Part shown: positions 53,480 to 62,930 of the stretch, piece by piece
How positions within the stretch are numbered: the first letter of the stretch is position 1
How the letters are laid out: the number at the start of each line of letters is the position of its first letter
DNA from: Buchnera aphidicola (Periphyllus koelreuteriae)
GTDB lineage: Bacteria; Pseudomonadota; Gammaproteobacteria; Enterobacterales; Enterobacteriaceae
Direction of reading: 5' to 3'
DNA length: 64,000 nucleotides
Assembly (NCBI RefSeq): GCF_039360445.1
Contig: NZ_CP134981.1
Span: 364,160 to 428,159 of the forward strand
The notes under the pieces: generated by a model
The model's input: only the letters and a program-made list of their open reading frames with translations
What the model was told of the DNA's origin: nothing
Databases searched by the model: none
Program-made: the position numbers and the translations under genes

Positions 53480-54610
53480 ATGAAATTTAAAAAATTAAGT
53501 TTATATGTTCATATTCCATGGTGTGAAAGGAAATGCCCTTATTGTGATTTTTATTCTAAATCAATAAAAACAGTTATACCAGAAAAAAAATATATAAAAA
53601 ATTTAATATTAGATTTTAAAAATGATATAAAATTTGTAAAAAATAGAAAATTAAGTTCAATATTTTTTGGAGGAGGAACACCAAATTTAATTCAACCTAA
53701 ATATATTAAATATTTTATAAAAAAAATTAAAAAAATAATACAATTTTCAAAAAAAATAGAAATTACATTAGAATCAAATCCAAATTTTATAAAAAAAAAT
53801 TCTTTTTTTAAATATAAATTAGCTGGAATAAATAGATTATCTTTAGGAATTCAAAGTTTTAATGAAAAAATTTTAAATCAAATTAAACGAAAATATTCAT
53901 ATAAAAAATTAATTAAAACAATAAAAATTATAAAAAATACAAATTTTAATCAAATAAATTTTGATTTAATATATGGATTACCAAATCAAAATTTAAAAGA
54001 TATCATATTTGATTTAAATTCAGCTATTTCATTTAAACCATCACATATATCATGGTATCAATTATCTATTGAAAAAAATACTCCATTTTATAATAATACA
54101 CCTAATCTCCCAACAGAAAAAACCATTGAAATAATGCAAAAAATTGGACAAAAAATATTAAAAAAAAATAAATTTTATCAATATGAAATATCATCATATG
54201 CTCAATCAAAAAATCAATGTAAACATAATTTAAATTATTGGAAATATGGTGATTATTTAGGAATAGGTTGTGGAGCTCATGGAAAAATAACATTAAAAAA
54301 TAAAAAAATAATAAGAACATATAAAAATAAAAATATATTTGAATTTTTAAATGGAAAATATTTAAAAAAAAAAATATTTATTAAAAAAAAAAATAGACCA
54401 TTAGAATTTTTTATAAATAATTTTAGATTAAATCAACCTTGTTTAAAAAAAAATTTTAAAATCTTTACAGGATTAAAAAAAAAATTTATTAATAAAGAAA
54501 TTTTATATGCTATAAAAAAAAAATATATTATTGAAACAAAAAAATTTTGGAAAACAACATATTTAGGAAAACAATTTTTAAATAATTTATTAGAAATATT
54601 TGTAAAATAA
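53480..54610 (+). CDS. hemW: HemW, heme chaperone (radical SAM family)
   Basis: 376 residues (378 in E. coli). The radical-SAM 4Fe-4S cysteines are Cys15, Cys19 and Cys22 in HIPWCERKCPYCDF; FFGGGTPNLI and GIQSFNEKIL are typical. Formerly read as an anaerobic coproporphyrinogen oxidase-like protein; the family has the HemW-type HNxxYW motif (HNLNYWKYGDYLGIGCGAHG). Interesting in a genome with limited heme metabolism. Converges on trmB. Confidence 0.95.
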   Translation: MKFKKLSLYVHIPWCERKCPYCDFYSKSIKTVIPEKKYIKNLILDFKNDIKFVKNRKLSSIFFGGGTPNLIQPKYIKYFIKKIKKIIQFSKKIEITLESNPNFIKKNSFFKYKLAGINRLSLGIQSFNEKILNQIKRKYSYKKLIKTIKIIKNTNFNQINFDLIYGLPNQNLKDIIFDLNSAISFKPSHISWYQLSIEKNTPFYNNTPNLPTEKTIEIMQKIGQKILKKNKFYQYEISSYAQSKNQCKHNLNYWKYGDYLGIGCGAHGKITLKNKKIIRTYKNKNIFEFLNGKYLKKKIFIKKKNRPLEFFINNFRLNQPCLKKNFKIFTGLKKKFINKEILYAIKKKYIIETKKFWKTTYLGKQFLNNLLEIFVK

Positions 54611-54632
54611 TAAATATTATATATTTTAAAAT

Positions 54633-55304
54633 TTAAAAAATTTTTTTATAAATCATGGTATAAATTTTATTTTTTTTGAATTTAGCTTTATTTAAAAATC
54701 TAGTATAAATTTTTTCTGTTTTTAAAAAATTAATAATATTTTTTTTAGAAATTTTTTTAAATTCAATAAATTGATTAAATACAATTTTAATATGTTTAAA
54801 ATATGAATAAGAATCAGTTAAAATATGAAAAAAACCATTTAAAATTAAATTTTTAGAAATTTTTTTTATAATATTTTTTTGTATTATTCGTCTTTTATAA
54901 TGTCGTCGTTTTGGCCAAGGATCTGGAAAAAATATATTTACTCTATATAACATAGTATTTTTAATATAATAATTTAAATAATTAATAGCATTTCCATAAA
55001 ATATTTTAACATTTTTTAAATTATAAAAATGAATGTTCTTTAAACAAAAAGATATACCAGGAATATATACTTCAATTCCTACAAAATTTACATAACTATA
55101 TTTTTTTGATAAATAAATTATAGAATCTCCAAATCCAAATCCAATATCTAAAATAATTGGATTATTATAAAAATAATAATTTAAATTATTTTTTTTATTA
55201 CAATTTAAACCAAAAATTGGCCAATATAAATTAATAAAATTTAATTGTTGCTTAGTTAGTTTTCTATTTCTTAATCTAAAAGTTTTAATATTATTATTTA
55301 TCAT
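54633..55304 (-). CDS. trmB: tRNA (guanine-N7-)-methyltransferase
   Basis: Makes m7G46 in tRNA variable loops. 223 residues (239 in E. coli). SAM site DIGFGFGDSIIYLSKKY, FVGIEVYIPGI, and the catalytic FPDPWPKRRHYKRRI are intact. The shorter length is from the N-terminus. Divergent from mutY. Confidence 0.95.
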   Translation of the reverse strand: MINNNIKTFRLRNRKLTKQQLNFINLYWPIFGLNCNKKNNLNYYFYNNPIILDIGFGFGDSIIYLSKKYSYVNFVGIEVYIPGISFCLKNIHFYNLKNVKIFYGNAINYLNYYIKNTMLYRVNIFFPDPWPKRRHYKRRIIQKNIIKKISKNLILNGFFHILTDSYSYFKHIKIVFNQFIEFKKISKKNIINFLKTEKIYTRFLNKAKFKKNKIYTMIYKKIF

Positions 55305-55447
55305 AATTGAATAAAAAAAATTTTTAATTTATAATAATTATATTCAAAAAAAATAAAAAAAACTATATTTTTTTAATTATATTATTTTTATTTTAAAATA
55401 AAAAAAATAATATAATAAATTTTTTATATTATTAAAATAATAAAAAT

Positions 55448-56482
55448 ATGAATTATATTTTAAATTTTTCTCAAATTGTAATTAATTGGTTTCATTTTAA
55501 TGGTAGAAAAAATTTACCATGGCAAATTAATAAAAATATATATAAAACTTGGATTTCTGAAATTATGCTTCAACAAACTCAAGTTGAAGTAGTAATTCCT
55601 TATTTTATAAAATTTATAAAAAAATTTCCAAATATAAAAAAATTATCCAATAGTTCTTTAGATGAAATTTTATTTTTATGGAGTGGATTAGGATTTTATA
55701 ATAGAGCAAAAAATATTTATAAAACATCTCAAATTATAAAAAATAAATATAAAAATATCTTTCCAGAAAATTTTTATAATTTAATAAAACTACCAGGAAT
55801 TGGTAAATCTACAGCAGGAGCTATACTATCTTTAACTTTTAATTATAATTTTCCTATATTAGACGGAAATGTTAAAAGAGTATTAACTAGATTTTACAAT
55901 TTAAAATTTAAAAAATATAAATTAGAAAAAATATTATGGAATAAATTAAATATTTTAAATCCTATACATAATTCTCAAAAATTTAATCAATCTATGATGG
56001 ATTTAGGAAAAATAATTTGTACTTTTAAAAAAAAAAAATGTAATATTTGTCCATTAAAAATAAAATGCTTAACCTATATTAATAAAGTTATTATAAAAAA
56101 AAAAATAAAAAAAAAAAAAATAAAAAAATGTTGGTTTATAATATTAAAATATAAAAATTTTTTTTATTTAAAAAAACAAAAAAATAAAATTTGGAATAAT
56201 TTATATTATTTTCCAATATTTTATAAAAAATCAGAATTATTTAAATGGATAAAAAAAAAAAATTTTTGTTTAAAAAATTCAAAAAAATTAAAAAAAATTA
56301 TATATCATTTAAATACTTATTCTTTAAATATTAAATCAATTATTATTGAAATAAAAAAAAAGAAAAAAAAAAAGAAAAAAAAAAAAAATAATAAAATATG
56401 GTTTAATTTTAACAAACAACAAAAAATTGGAATACCAACTGTTATAAAAAAAATTTTTTATAAAATATATAAAAAATATTAA
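55448..56482 (+). CDS. mutY: Adenine DNA glycosylase MutY
   Basis: Removes A opposite 8-oxoguanine. 344 residues (350 in E. coli). Catalytic Glu38 in SEIMLQQTQV, helix-hairpin-helix LPGIGKSTAGAIL with Asp139 in ILDGNVKR, and the C-x6-C-x2-C-x5-C cluster ligands are intact. The C-terminal 8-oxoG-recognition domain is degraded to a Lys-rich sequence containing 11 consecutive lysines, coded by A-runs of 9, 11 and 13 (about 56353-56387). The reading frame depends on those run lengths. Confidence 0.93.
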   Translation: MNYILNFSQIVINWFHFNGRKNLPWQINKNIYKTWISEIMLQQTQVEVVIPYFIKFIKKFPNIKKLSNSSLDEILFLWSGLGFYNRAKNIYKTSQIIKNKYKNIFPENFYNLIKLPGIGKSTAGAILSLTFNYNFPILDGNVKRVLTRFYNLKFKKYKLEKILWNKLNILNPIHNSQKFNQSMMDLGKIICTFKKKKCNICPLKIKCLTYINKVIIKKKIKKKKIKKCWFIILKYKNFFYLKKQKNKIWNNLYYFPIFYKKSELFKWIKKKNFCLKNSKKLKKIIYHLNTYSLNIKSIIIEIKKKKKKKKKKKNNKIWFNFNKQQKIGIPTVIKKIFYKIYKKY

Positions 56483-56498
56483 AATTAAAGAGAAATAT

Positions 56499-56738
56499 AT
56501 GACAAGAAAAATATATTGTTATTTTTTTAAAAAAAAATTAAATGGATTAAAATTTCAAGTATATCCTGGAAAATTAGGAAAAAAAATTTATAATAATATT
56601 TCAAAAAAAGCTTGGAAAAAATGGATTACAAAACAAACAAAATTAATTAATGAAAATAAATTAAATATGATGCATCTTTCTAATCAAAAAAAAATAAAAA
56701 AAAAAATGAAAAAATTTTTATTTAAAAAAAATTTTTAA
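56499..56738 (+). CDS. yggX: Fe(2+)-trafficking protein YggX
   Basis: Small protein linked to iron handling and oxidative protection of Fe-S clusters. 79 residues (91 in E. coli; the C-terminal tail is lost). YCYFFKKKLNGLKFQVYPGKLG, ISKKAWKKW and KLNMMHL match well. 16 bases after mutY with AAAGAG before the ATG, as in the E. coli mutY-yggX pair. Confidence 0.95.
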   Translation: MTRKIYCYFFKKKLNGLKFQVYPGKLGKKIYNNISKKAWKKWITKQTKLINENKLNMMHLSNQKKIKKKMKKFLFKKNF

Positions 56739-56760
56739 AAAATTAAAAATATATTATTTT

Positions 56761-58179
56761 TTATTTTTTTTTAATTATTTTAATTAAGAATTTTAAATAT
56801 AATAATAATTCTTTTAACAAATATGTTTTTTTTTTATCTTTATAATATTTTTTTTTTAAAGAAAAAATTTTTTCTTTATATAAAAAAATTTTTTTAGAAC
56901 TAAAAAATTTTAATAAATATTTTTTCCATCTATATTGATTAATTTTACTTAATGTATTTTCAAAATTTCTTGCTTGAAAAAAAAACAAAAGATCAGAAAA
57001 TCTATTATCAAAAATTTTAAAATCATCTTGAATAATATTTTTGTTAATTAATTGTCTAAAAAAATAAATTTTTTTTTTATCAAAATAACTAAAAAAACTT
57101 TCATATAATTTATTATCTACATGTTTATAAATTTTTTTTTTAAATTTTATTTTAGATAATTTATTTATTATTTTAAAATTAAAATATTTTTTAAAAAAAA
57201 ATAGATTTTCTAAAAATCTTTTTTGATTTAATTTTAATCTAATAATATCTTTTTTTCTTAAAACATTAAGAGGAATTAAAACAGGAAATTTATTTAAATA
57301 AATAAAACGAATACCTATTGAAAATAAATTTTTTAAATTAAAATTTTCAATAAAATTTTTGTTTTTAAAATCATCAAAAAAATAATCATTATCTAAATCA
57401 AAAGCAATTAAAATATTTTTATTTTTTTTATGTATAATTAATGGAAGAATACGACCAAAATAATTTTTTTCAGAACCAAAATAACTAGAAATATAAATTA
57501 AAGGTTCAAAAAAATTTTTTGTAATTAATTTTAATATATTTTTTTTTTTTCTAATAAAAAACAAAAAATTAAAAAATTTTATATTTGTTTGTTTTAATAA
57601 TCTTAACAAATTTAGTGTTGAATAAACATCAGACAAAGCATCATGAGATTTATAATGATCAATATTATTTAATTTAGTTAAATTAGATAATTTTAAAGAT
57701 ATAGGATGTAAATTACTGTTGTTCCAATTTATTCCTTTAGGACGTAAAGAATAAAATGCTCTTACTAAACTTAAAACATCCCATCTAGTATTATTATTTT
57801 TCCAACTCCATTCATATGAATCAAAAAAATTTCTATAAAAAATATTTCTAGTAATTTCATCATCAAAAGCAATATTATTGTATCCAATAATACAAGTATT
57901 TGGTAAATTTAAAATATTATAAATTTTTTTTGAAAAATTTGATTCATTTAATCCATATTTTCTAGTATATTGAGGAGTAATAGATGTTATTAAAACAGAT
58001 TCTGGATTAGGTAAATAATCTATTGGAGGATAACAATATAATATAATTGGTTTATTGATAATATTAAAATTAAAATCAGTTCTAATACAAGCAAATTGAG
58101 ATGGTTTATCTAAGATCGGATTTGTTCCAAAAGTTTCATAATCATAAAATAAAAAATTAAATGGAAATGTATTTTTCAT
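56761..58179 (-). CDS. sbcB: Exodeoxyribonuclease I
   Basis: 3'-5' ssDNA exonuclease. 472 residues (475 in E. coli). DEDDh motifs: YDYETFG with Asp13 and Glu15, IIGYNNIAFDDEITR, and HDALSDVYSTL. The SH3-like and helical C-terminal domains have drifted but the length is kept. SSB, which stimulates ExoI through its acidic tip, is encoded 8 kb away. Confidence 0.95.
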   Translation of the reverse strand: MKNTFPFNFLFYDYETFGTNPILDKPSQFACIRTDFNFNIINKPIILYCYPPIDYLPNPESVLITSITPQYTRKYGLNESNFSKKIYNILNLPNTCIIGYNNIAFDDEITRNIFYRNFFDSYEWSWKNNNTRWDVLSLVRAFYSLRPKGINWNNSNLHPISLKLSNLTKLNNIDHYKSHDALSDVYSTLNLLRLLKQTNIKFFNFLFFIRKKKNILKLITKNFFEPLIYISSYFGSEKNYFGRILPLIIHKKNKNILIAFDLDNDYFFDDFKNKNFIENFNLKNLFSIGIRFIYLNKFPVLIPLNVLRKKDIIRLKLNQKRFLENLFFFKKYFNFKIINKLSKIKFKKKIYKHVDNKLYESFFSYFDKKKIYFFRQLINKNIIQDDFKIFDNRFSDLLFFFQARNFENTLSKINQYRWKKYLLKFFSSKKIFLYKEKIFSLKKKYYKDKKKTYLLKELLLYLKFLIKIIKKK

Positions 58180-58328
58180 AATTTATTGTTTATTAAAAAA
58201 TATATTATATAATATTTTATTTTAATTTAAATTAAAATAAAAAAAAATAATAAAAAATTTTATAATAAATTAAAAAATAAAAATATAAAAAAATATGTAA
58301 TTTTTTAATAAAAATAATTTTTTAAAAA

Positions 58329-58401
58329 CTCCTCCGACTGGGATCGAACCAGTGACATACGGATTAACAGTCCGCCGTTCTACCAACTGAACTACAGAGG
58401 A
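58329..58401 (-). tRNA. tRNA-Asn (anticodon GUU)
   Basis: Minus strand, nearly identical to E. coli tRNA-Asn: acceptor TCCTCTG / CGGAGGA, D-arm TAGTTCAGTTGGTAGAACG, anticodon loop CTGTTAA, T-arm CTGGTTCGATCCCAG, discriminator G. CCA not encoded. Confidence 0.97.
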
Positions 58402-58549
58402 AAATTAAATTATAACATATTTTAAAAAAAAAAAAAGATATTTATTTAAATTTAAATATTAAAAAATTTTTTCAAAAGATTACTAGATTATTATTAATAA
58501 TTCTATTATAATTTATTTTATAATTAAATTTTTAATATAATTTTTTTAA

Positions 58550-58623
58550 GGCCCTTTAGCTCAGTTGGTCAGAGCAGGCGACTCATAATCGCTTGGTCGC
58601 TGGTTCAAATCCAGCAAGGGCCA
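58550..58623 (+). tRNA. tRNA-Ile2 (gene anticodon CAU, lysidine type)
   Basis: Cloverleaf with acceptor GGCCCTT / AAGGGCC, anticodon loop CTCATAA giving CAU. Although CAU normally means Met, the body (GGCGACTCATAATCGCTTGG, T-arm CGCTGGTTCAAATCCAGC) matches E. coli ileX/ileY and not elongator or initiator Met. Its C34 must be changed to lysidine by TilS to read AUA, a very common codon in this genome. Confidence 0.92.
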
Positions 58624-58704
58624 AATGAAAAAAAATATATATTATTTTTTTATTTATAAAAATAATATAAAAACTATTCAATTTTTAAAATATATAAGTT
58701 TATT

Positions 58705-59352
58705 ATGAAAAAATGGAAAACAAAATTTATTGAATTTATTATAAAAAAAAAAATTTTAATTTTTGGAAAATTTATATTAAAATCAGGACGAATAAGTCCT
58801 TATTTTTTTAATATATCTTTATTTTCAAAAGGAAAAGATCTTGATAAATTAGGAAAATTTTATGCGCATAAATTAATTAGTATGAATAAAAAATTTGATT
58901 TATTATTTGGTATAGCTTATAAAGGAATTCCAATATTAATATCTACTGTTATAGCTTTAAAAAATTATTTTAATATAAATGTTTCATACTCATTTAATAG
59001 AAAAGAAATAAAAAAATATGGAGAAAAAGGACAAATTGTTGGAGAAAATATTCAAGGAAAAATAATTATTCTTGATGATGTTTTAACATCTGGACAATCG
59101 ATAAAAAATATAATTAAAATAATTAATAATAATAAAAAATCAAAAATATCTAATATATTAGTAGCATTAAATAGAAATGAATTTGGAAAAAAAAATATTT
59201 CAGCAAAAAAAGAAATTAAAGAAAAATATTTATGTTCAATATCATCAATAATAAATATTAATGATATTATTAAATATTTAAAAAATAAAAATATCATGAA
59301 AAAAAATTTAAAAATTTTATTAAAATATAGAAACAAATATATTTTAAAATAA
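58705..59352 (+). CDS. pyrE: Orotate phosphoribosyltransferase
   Basis: Makes OMP from orotate and PRPP in pyrimidine synthesis. 215 residues (213 in E. coli). LKSGRISPYFFN, FGIAYKGIPI and the PRPP motif IIILDDVLTSGQSI are intact. Two bases separate its stop from that of convergent dut, both in nucleotide metabolism, as neighbours in E. coli. Confidence 0.97.
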   Translation: MKKWKTKFIEFIIKKKILIFGKFILKSGRISPYFFNISLFSKGKDLDKLGKFYAHKLISMNKKFDLLFGIAYKGIPILISTVIALKNYFNINVSYSFNRKEIKKYGEKGQIVGENIQGKIIILDDVLTSGQSIKNIIKIINNNKKSKISNILVALNRNEFGKKNISAKKEIKEKYLCSISSIININDIIKYLKNKNIMKKNLKILLKYRNKYILK

Positions 59353-59354
59353 AT

Positions 59355-59807
59355 TTATTTTTTTCCTGTATGACCAAAACCTTTTGTTCCTCTATCACTT
59401 TTATTGAAAAAATTTTTTACTAAATTAAATTTAACTTTTTTAATTGGAATAAAAACAATTTGAGCAATTCTTTCATATGGACGAATTATATATAACTTTT
59501 TACTTCTATTCCATAACGAAACCATAATTTCTCCTTGATAATCTGAATCAATTAAACCAATAGAATTTCCTAATATAATTCCATTTTTATGACCTAAACC
59601 AGAGCGAGGAATAATAACACCAGATATAGAAGAATTTTTAATATATATAGAAATACCAGTAGGAAATAAATATGATTCATTGCATTTTAAAGATTTTTTC
59701 TTTATAATACATGCTCGTAAATCTAATCCAGCAGAACCTTTAGTTTCATATTTTGGAATAAATTTTTTTTTTAAATCTGAATTTAATATTTTAATATCAA
59801 TTTTCAT
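59355..59807 (-). CDS. dut: Deoxyuridine triphosphatase (dUTPase)
   Basis: Hydrolyses dUTP to dUMP. 150 residues (151 in E. coli). All five trimer motifs are visible: SAGLDLRA, PRSGLGHKNGI, GLIDSDYQGEI (catalytic Asp), RIAQIVFIP and the C-terminal P-loop-like RGTKGFGHTGK. Confidence 0.97.
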   Translation of the reverse strand: MKIDIKILNSDLKKKFIPKYETKGSAGLDLRACIIKKKSLKCNESYLFPTGISIYIKNSSISGVIIPRSGLGHKNGIILGNSIGLIDSDYQGEIMVSLWNRSKKLYIIRPYERIAQIVFIPIKKVKFNLVKNFFNKSDRGTKGFGHTGKK

Positions 59808-59890
59808 TTATAAATTTTTATTTTAATTATTAAAAGAATTATTTTAATATTTATTTAATATAAATAAAATTTTAAATAAATATAAAAATT

Positions 59891-60346
59891 TTATTTCTCT
59901 TGAGAAGAAACAATAACGTTAATATTAGTACTAACATCTTTATGAGGTTGAAATAAAACTTTATATTCACCAAGAGAACGTATTAATCCATTTTTTAATT
60001 TTATTTCAGATTTTTTTACTTTTATTCCTAACTCATATAATTTTCTTGAAATATCACGTGAATTAATAGAACCAAATAATTTTCCTGTGCTTCCAGATTT
60101 AGAGAAAATAACAATTTTTTTTATTTTTTTAATTAATTTAATTCTAGTATGTGCTTTTTTTAATTTATTTAATAATTTTTCTTTTAAAATTTTTTTACGA
60201 TTTTCAAAATATTCTATATTTTTTTTAATTGCAGGTATCGCAATATCTTTAGGAAATAAAAAATTTCTTGCATAACCTGGTTTAACTTGAATAACATCTC
60301 CAATATTTCCCAATTTTTTAAAAGAAATCAATAATATAACTTTCAT
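59891..60346 (-). CDS. rplI: 50S ribosomal protein L9
   Basis: 151 residues (149 in E. coli). N-terminal GNIGDVIQVKPGYARNFLFP, long Lys-rich connecting helix, C-terminal domain with GKLFGSINSRDI. AAGGAGA precedes the ATG. Last of the rpsF-rpsR-rplI set. Confidence 0.97.
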   Translation of the reverse strand: MKVILLISFKKLGNIGDVIQVKPGYARNFLFPKDIAIPAIKKNIEYFENRKKILKEKLLNKLKKAHTRIKLIKKIKKIVIFSKSGSTGKLFGSINSRDISRKLYELGIKVKKSEIKLKNGLIRSLGEYKVLFQPHKDVSTNINVIVSSQEK

Positions 60347-60417
60347 AAATCTCCTTTTATAAATATTAAATATAAATATTTATTTTAAAATAATAATTAT
60401 ATTTTTTTATTTTTATT

Positions 60418-60645
60418 TTATTTATGATTATCAGTATATGGAAGCAAAGCAAGATATCTAGCTCGTTTTATTGCTTTTGATAATTGACGTTGATATTTTG
60501 ATTTTGTTCCAGTTATTCTGCTAGGAACAATTTTCCCACTTTCTGTAATATAACTTTTTAAAATAGAAAGATCTTTATAATCAATATATTTAATACCTTC
60601 TGCTGTAAATCTACAAAATTTTCTACGTCGAAAATAACGAGACAT
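60418..60645 (-). CDS. rpsR: 30S ribosomal protein S18
   Basis: 75 residues, the E. coli length. [18 protein letters not shown] and the end [14 protein letters not shown] match. priB, which lies between rpsF and rpsR in E. coli, is absent from the 82-base gap. Confidence 0.97.
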   Translation of the reverse strand: MSRYFRRRKFCRFTAEGIKYIDYKDLSILKSYITESGKIVPSRITGTKSKYQRQLSKAIKRARYLALLPYTDNHK

Positions 60646-60727
60646 ATTTTAATTTTTCCTATTTGTATTAATTTTTTAAAAAAAATTATATTTTTTCATT
60701 AATATTAATAAAATTAATAAAAAATTT

Positions 60728-61099
60728 TTATATATTTATTTTTTTTATAACAACTTCTGTTTTTTTATCTTGACTATTAATTTTCTCTTTTAATATTGGT
60801 GATTTTTCAATAATAATTTTTTTTGAACAAAAAATTATATTTCTTATAATAGAATCATCAAATTTAAATGAATTTTCTATATTTTTTATATGATTTTCAG
60901 AAATTTCTATATTCATTAAAACATAATGAGCTTTATTTAATTTATTAATTGAATACGATAATTGTCTTCTACCCCAATCTTCTAAACGATGAATTTTACC
61001 AGATAAATCAAAAATTAATTTTTTATAACGTAATATAATTTCATTAGAATATTCACTTTTATCAGGATGTATCATAAATACAATTTCATAATGACGCAC
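60728..61099 (-). CDS. rpsF: 30S ribosomal protein S6
   Basis: 123 residues (131-135 in E. coli). MRHYEIVFMIHPDKSEYSNEI start and LEDWGRRQLSYSINKLNKAHYVLMNIE are typical. The acidic C-terminal tail of E. coli is replaced by a basic one. AAGGAG lies before the ATG. Confidence 0.97.
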   Translation of the reverse strand: MRHYEIVFMIHPDKSEYSNEIILRYKKLIFDLSGKIHRLEDWGRRQLSYSINKLNKAHYVLMNIEISENHIKNIENSFKFDDSIIRNIIFCSKKIIIEKSPILKEKINSQDKKTEVVIKKINI

Positions 61100-61328
61100 T
61101 TTTAAAAAACTCCTTATAAAAAAATTTATTATCTATTTTATATAAAATTTATATTATTAAACAATGTTTATTTAAAAAATTAATAATAATAAATTTAATA
61201 TAAAATTTTTAAAAATTAAATAAAAAAAATAATAATTATTATAATAATAAAATTTTATTTTAAATTATATAATAACATAAGAAACTTATAGAAATTAAAA
61301 ATATAAATTTTTTATTAAATATTTATAT

Positions 61329-62930
61329 TTAAATTAATGATAAATGAATAATTTTATTTTTTATTTTTACAGAAACAATTTTTACTTTTACAACATCACC
61401 GATAGAAAAAATTTTTTTTAAACGTTTACCTTTTAAAATATTTTTTTTTTTATTATAAAAATAATAATCATCTTTTAACATTGAAACATGAACTAAACCA
61501 TTTAAAAAAAAATTATCTATTTTTACAAAAAATCCAAATTCTTTTATATTTGAAATAACACCTTTACATTCTAAACCTATTTTTTTTTTTAAAAATTGAA
61601 ATTTTAAAGAATAAACAACAAATTTATAAGCTTTATCTGATTTTTTTTCAGTAAAAGTACATTGTTTAGAAATTTTTTTTATATCTTTTAAATTATATAA
61701 ATATTTTTTTTTATTATTTTTTTTAATATCTGAATTTTTAAATTTTTTATATAATATAAATTTAATTATTCTATGAATGATTAAATCAGAATAACGACGT
61801 ATTGGAGATGTGAAATGAGTATAAAATTTCTCTGCTAAACCAAAATGACCTAAATTTTTTTCACTATAAAAAGCTTTTTTTGTTGATTTTAATAATTCTA
61901 ACTCTATAATTTCTTTTGATGGATGACTAATTAATTTATTACATAAATTAAAATAATCTCTTATAATAGGATTTTTTCCACCTAATAATCTTAAATTAAA
62001 TTTTTTTAAAAAATTTCTAAAATATTTAATTTTATCATTTGTTGGATATAAATGATTTCTAAATAAAGAAAAATATTTATTATTTTGAATAAATAAAGCA
62101 GAAGATTTATTAGCTAAAATCATACAAAATTCAATTAAATTATGAGCTGCATTTCTTTTTTTTATAGTAATTGATTTTATTTGATATAACGAATTAAATA
62201 AAAAATGAGGTTCGTGACTATTAAAAAATATAACTTTTTTTAATTCTTTATTCTTAATTAAAATATTATTTAAAAAATAAAAATTTTTAACACATTGTTT
62301 AATATTATTAAACTTTTTACATATATTAATATCTTTATTCCACATCTGTATAACATTCGAATAAGTCAATCTAGCATGAGATTTAATAATTGCATTATAA
62401 TGTTTATAATTAATTAAATTTCCTACATTTGAAAGAGTCATTTCGCAAATTATACATAATCTATCTTGATATGGTAATAAAGAAAATATTTTTTTAGATA
62501 ATTCTTCAGGAAACATTGGAATAACTTTTAATGGAAAATATATTGAATTTCCTCTATTAAAAGCTTCTTTATCTAATATAGAATTTTTTTTAATATAAAA
62601 GCTAACATCTGAAATAGCAACTAGAAGCTTCCAATTACCATTGCATTTAGCCCTATAACAATAAATAGCATCGTCAAAATCATATGAATCCTCTTCATCA
62701 ATCGTAATAAATGGAATATTCCGTAAATCTTTTCTAAAATTTTTATTTAATTTATATTTTTTATATTTTATAAGATTTACTGAATCAATTATTTCTTTAG
62801 TCCAAACAGAAGATATTTTATATTTTTTTAAAGATTTTTTTAAAAAATAATTTAAATTTATTTTTTTTTTGAATATTTTAATATTAACTTTTCCTATTTT
62901 ATATTTAACTATTTTTATAAAATAAAAAAA
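61329..62930 (-). CDS. rnr: Ribonuclease R, N-terminally truncated, start unresolved
   Basis: 3'-5' exoribonuclease. The ATG at 62516 (MFPEELSKK) would give 395 residues without the active site. The same frame is open upstream to 62930 and is clearly RNase R there: RKDLRNIPFITIDEEDSYDF then DDAIYCYR, with catalytic Asp codons at 62697-62699, 62679-62681, 62673-62675 and 62670-62672. About 533 codons are open, ending in the S1 domain. The two N-terminal cold-shock domains (about 200 residues in E. coli) and the C-terminal basic tail are missing. There is no ATG, GTG or TTG before the catalytic motif; an AGGA lies 9 bases before an ATT (62880-62882). It is either a non-AUG-started gene or a young pseudogene. 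Confidence 0.8.
   Translation of the reverse strand, partial: FFYFIKIVKYKIGKVNIKIFKKKINLNYFLKKSLKKYKISSVWTKEIIDSVNLIKYKKYKLNKNFRKDLRNIPFITIDEEDSYDFDDAIYCYRAKCNGNWKLLVAISDVSFYIKKNSILDKEAFNRGNSIYFPLKVIPMFPEELSKKIFSLLPYQDRLCIICEMTLSNVGNLINYKHYNAIIKSHARLTYSNVIQMWNKDINICKKFNNIKQCVKNFYFLNNILIKNKELKKVIFFNSHEPHFLFNSLYQIKSITIKKRNAAHNLIEFCMILANKSSALFIQNNKYFSLFRNHLYPTNDKIKYFRNFLKKFNLRLLGGKNPIIRDYFNLCNKLISHPSKEIIELELLKSTKKAFYSEKNLGHFGLAEKFYTHFTSPIRRYSDLIIHRIIKFILYKKFKNSDIKKNNKKKYLYNLKDIKKISKQCTFTEKKSDKAYKFVVYSLKFQFLKKKIGLECKGVISNIKEFGFFVKIDNFFLNGLVHVSMLKDDYYFYNKKKNILKGKRLKKIFSIGDVVKVKIVSVKIKNKIIHLSLI

Noticed and set aside
58550-58623. tRNA-Met call from the CAU anticodon
   Set aside because: Acceptor, D-, anticodon- and T-stem sequences match the lysidine-type isoleucine tRNA.
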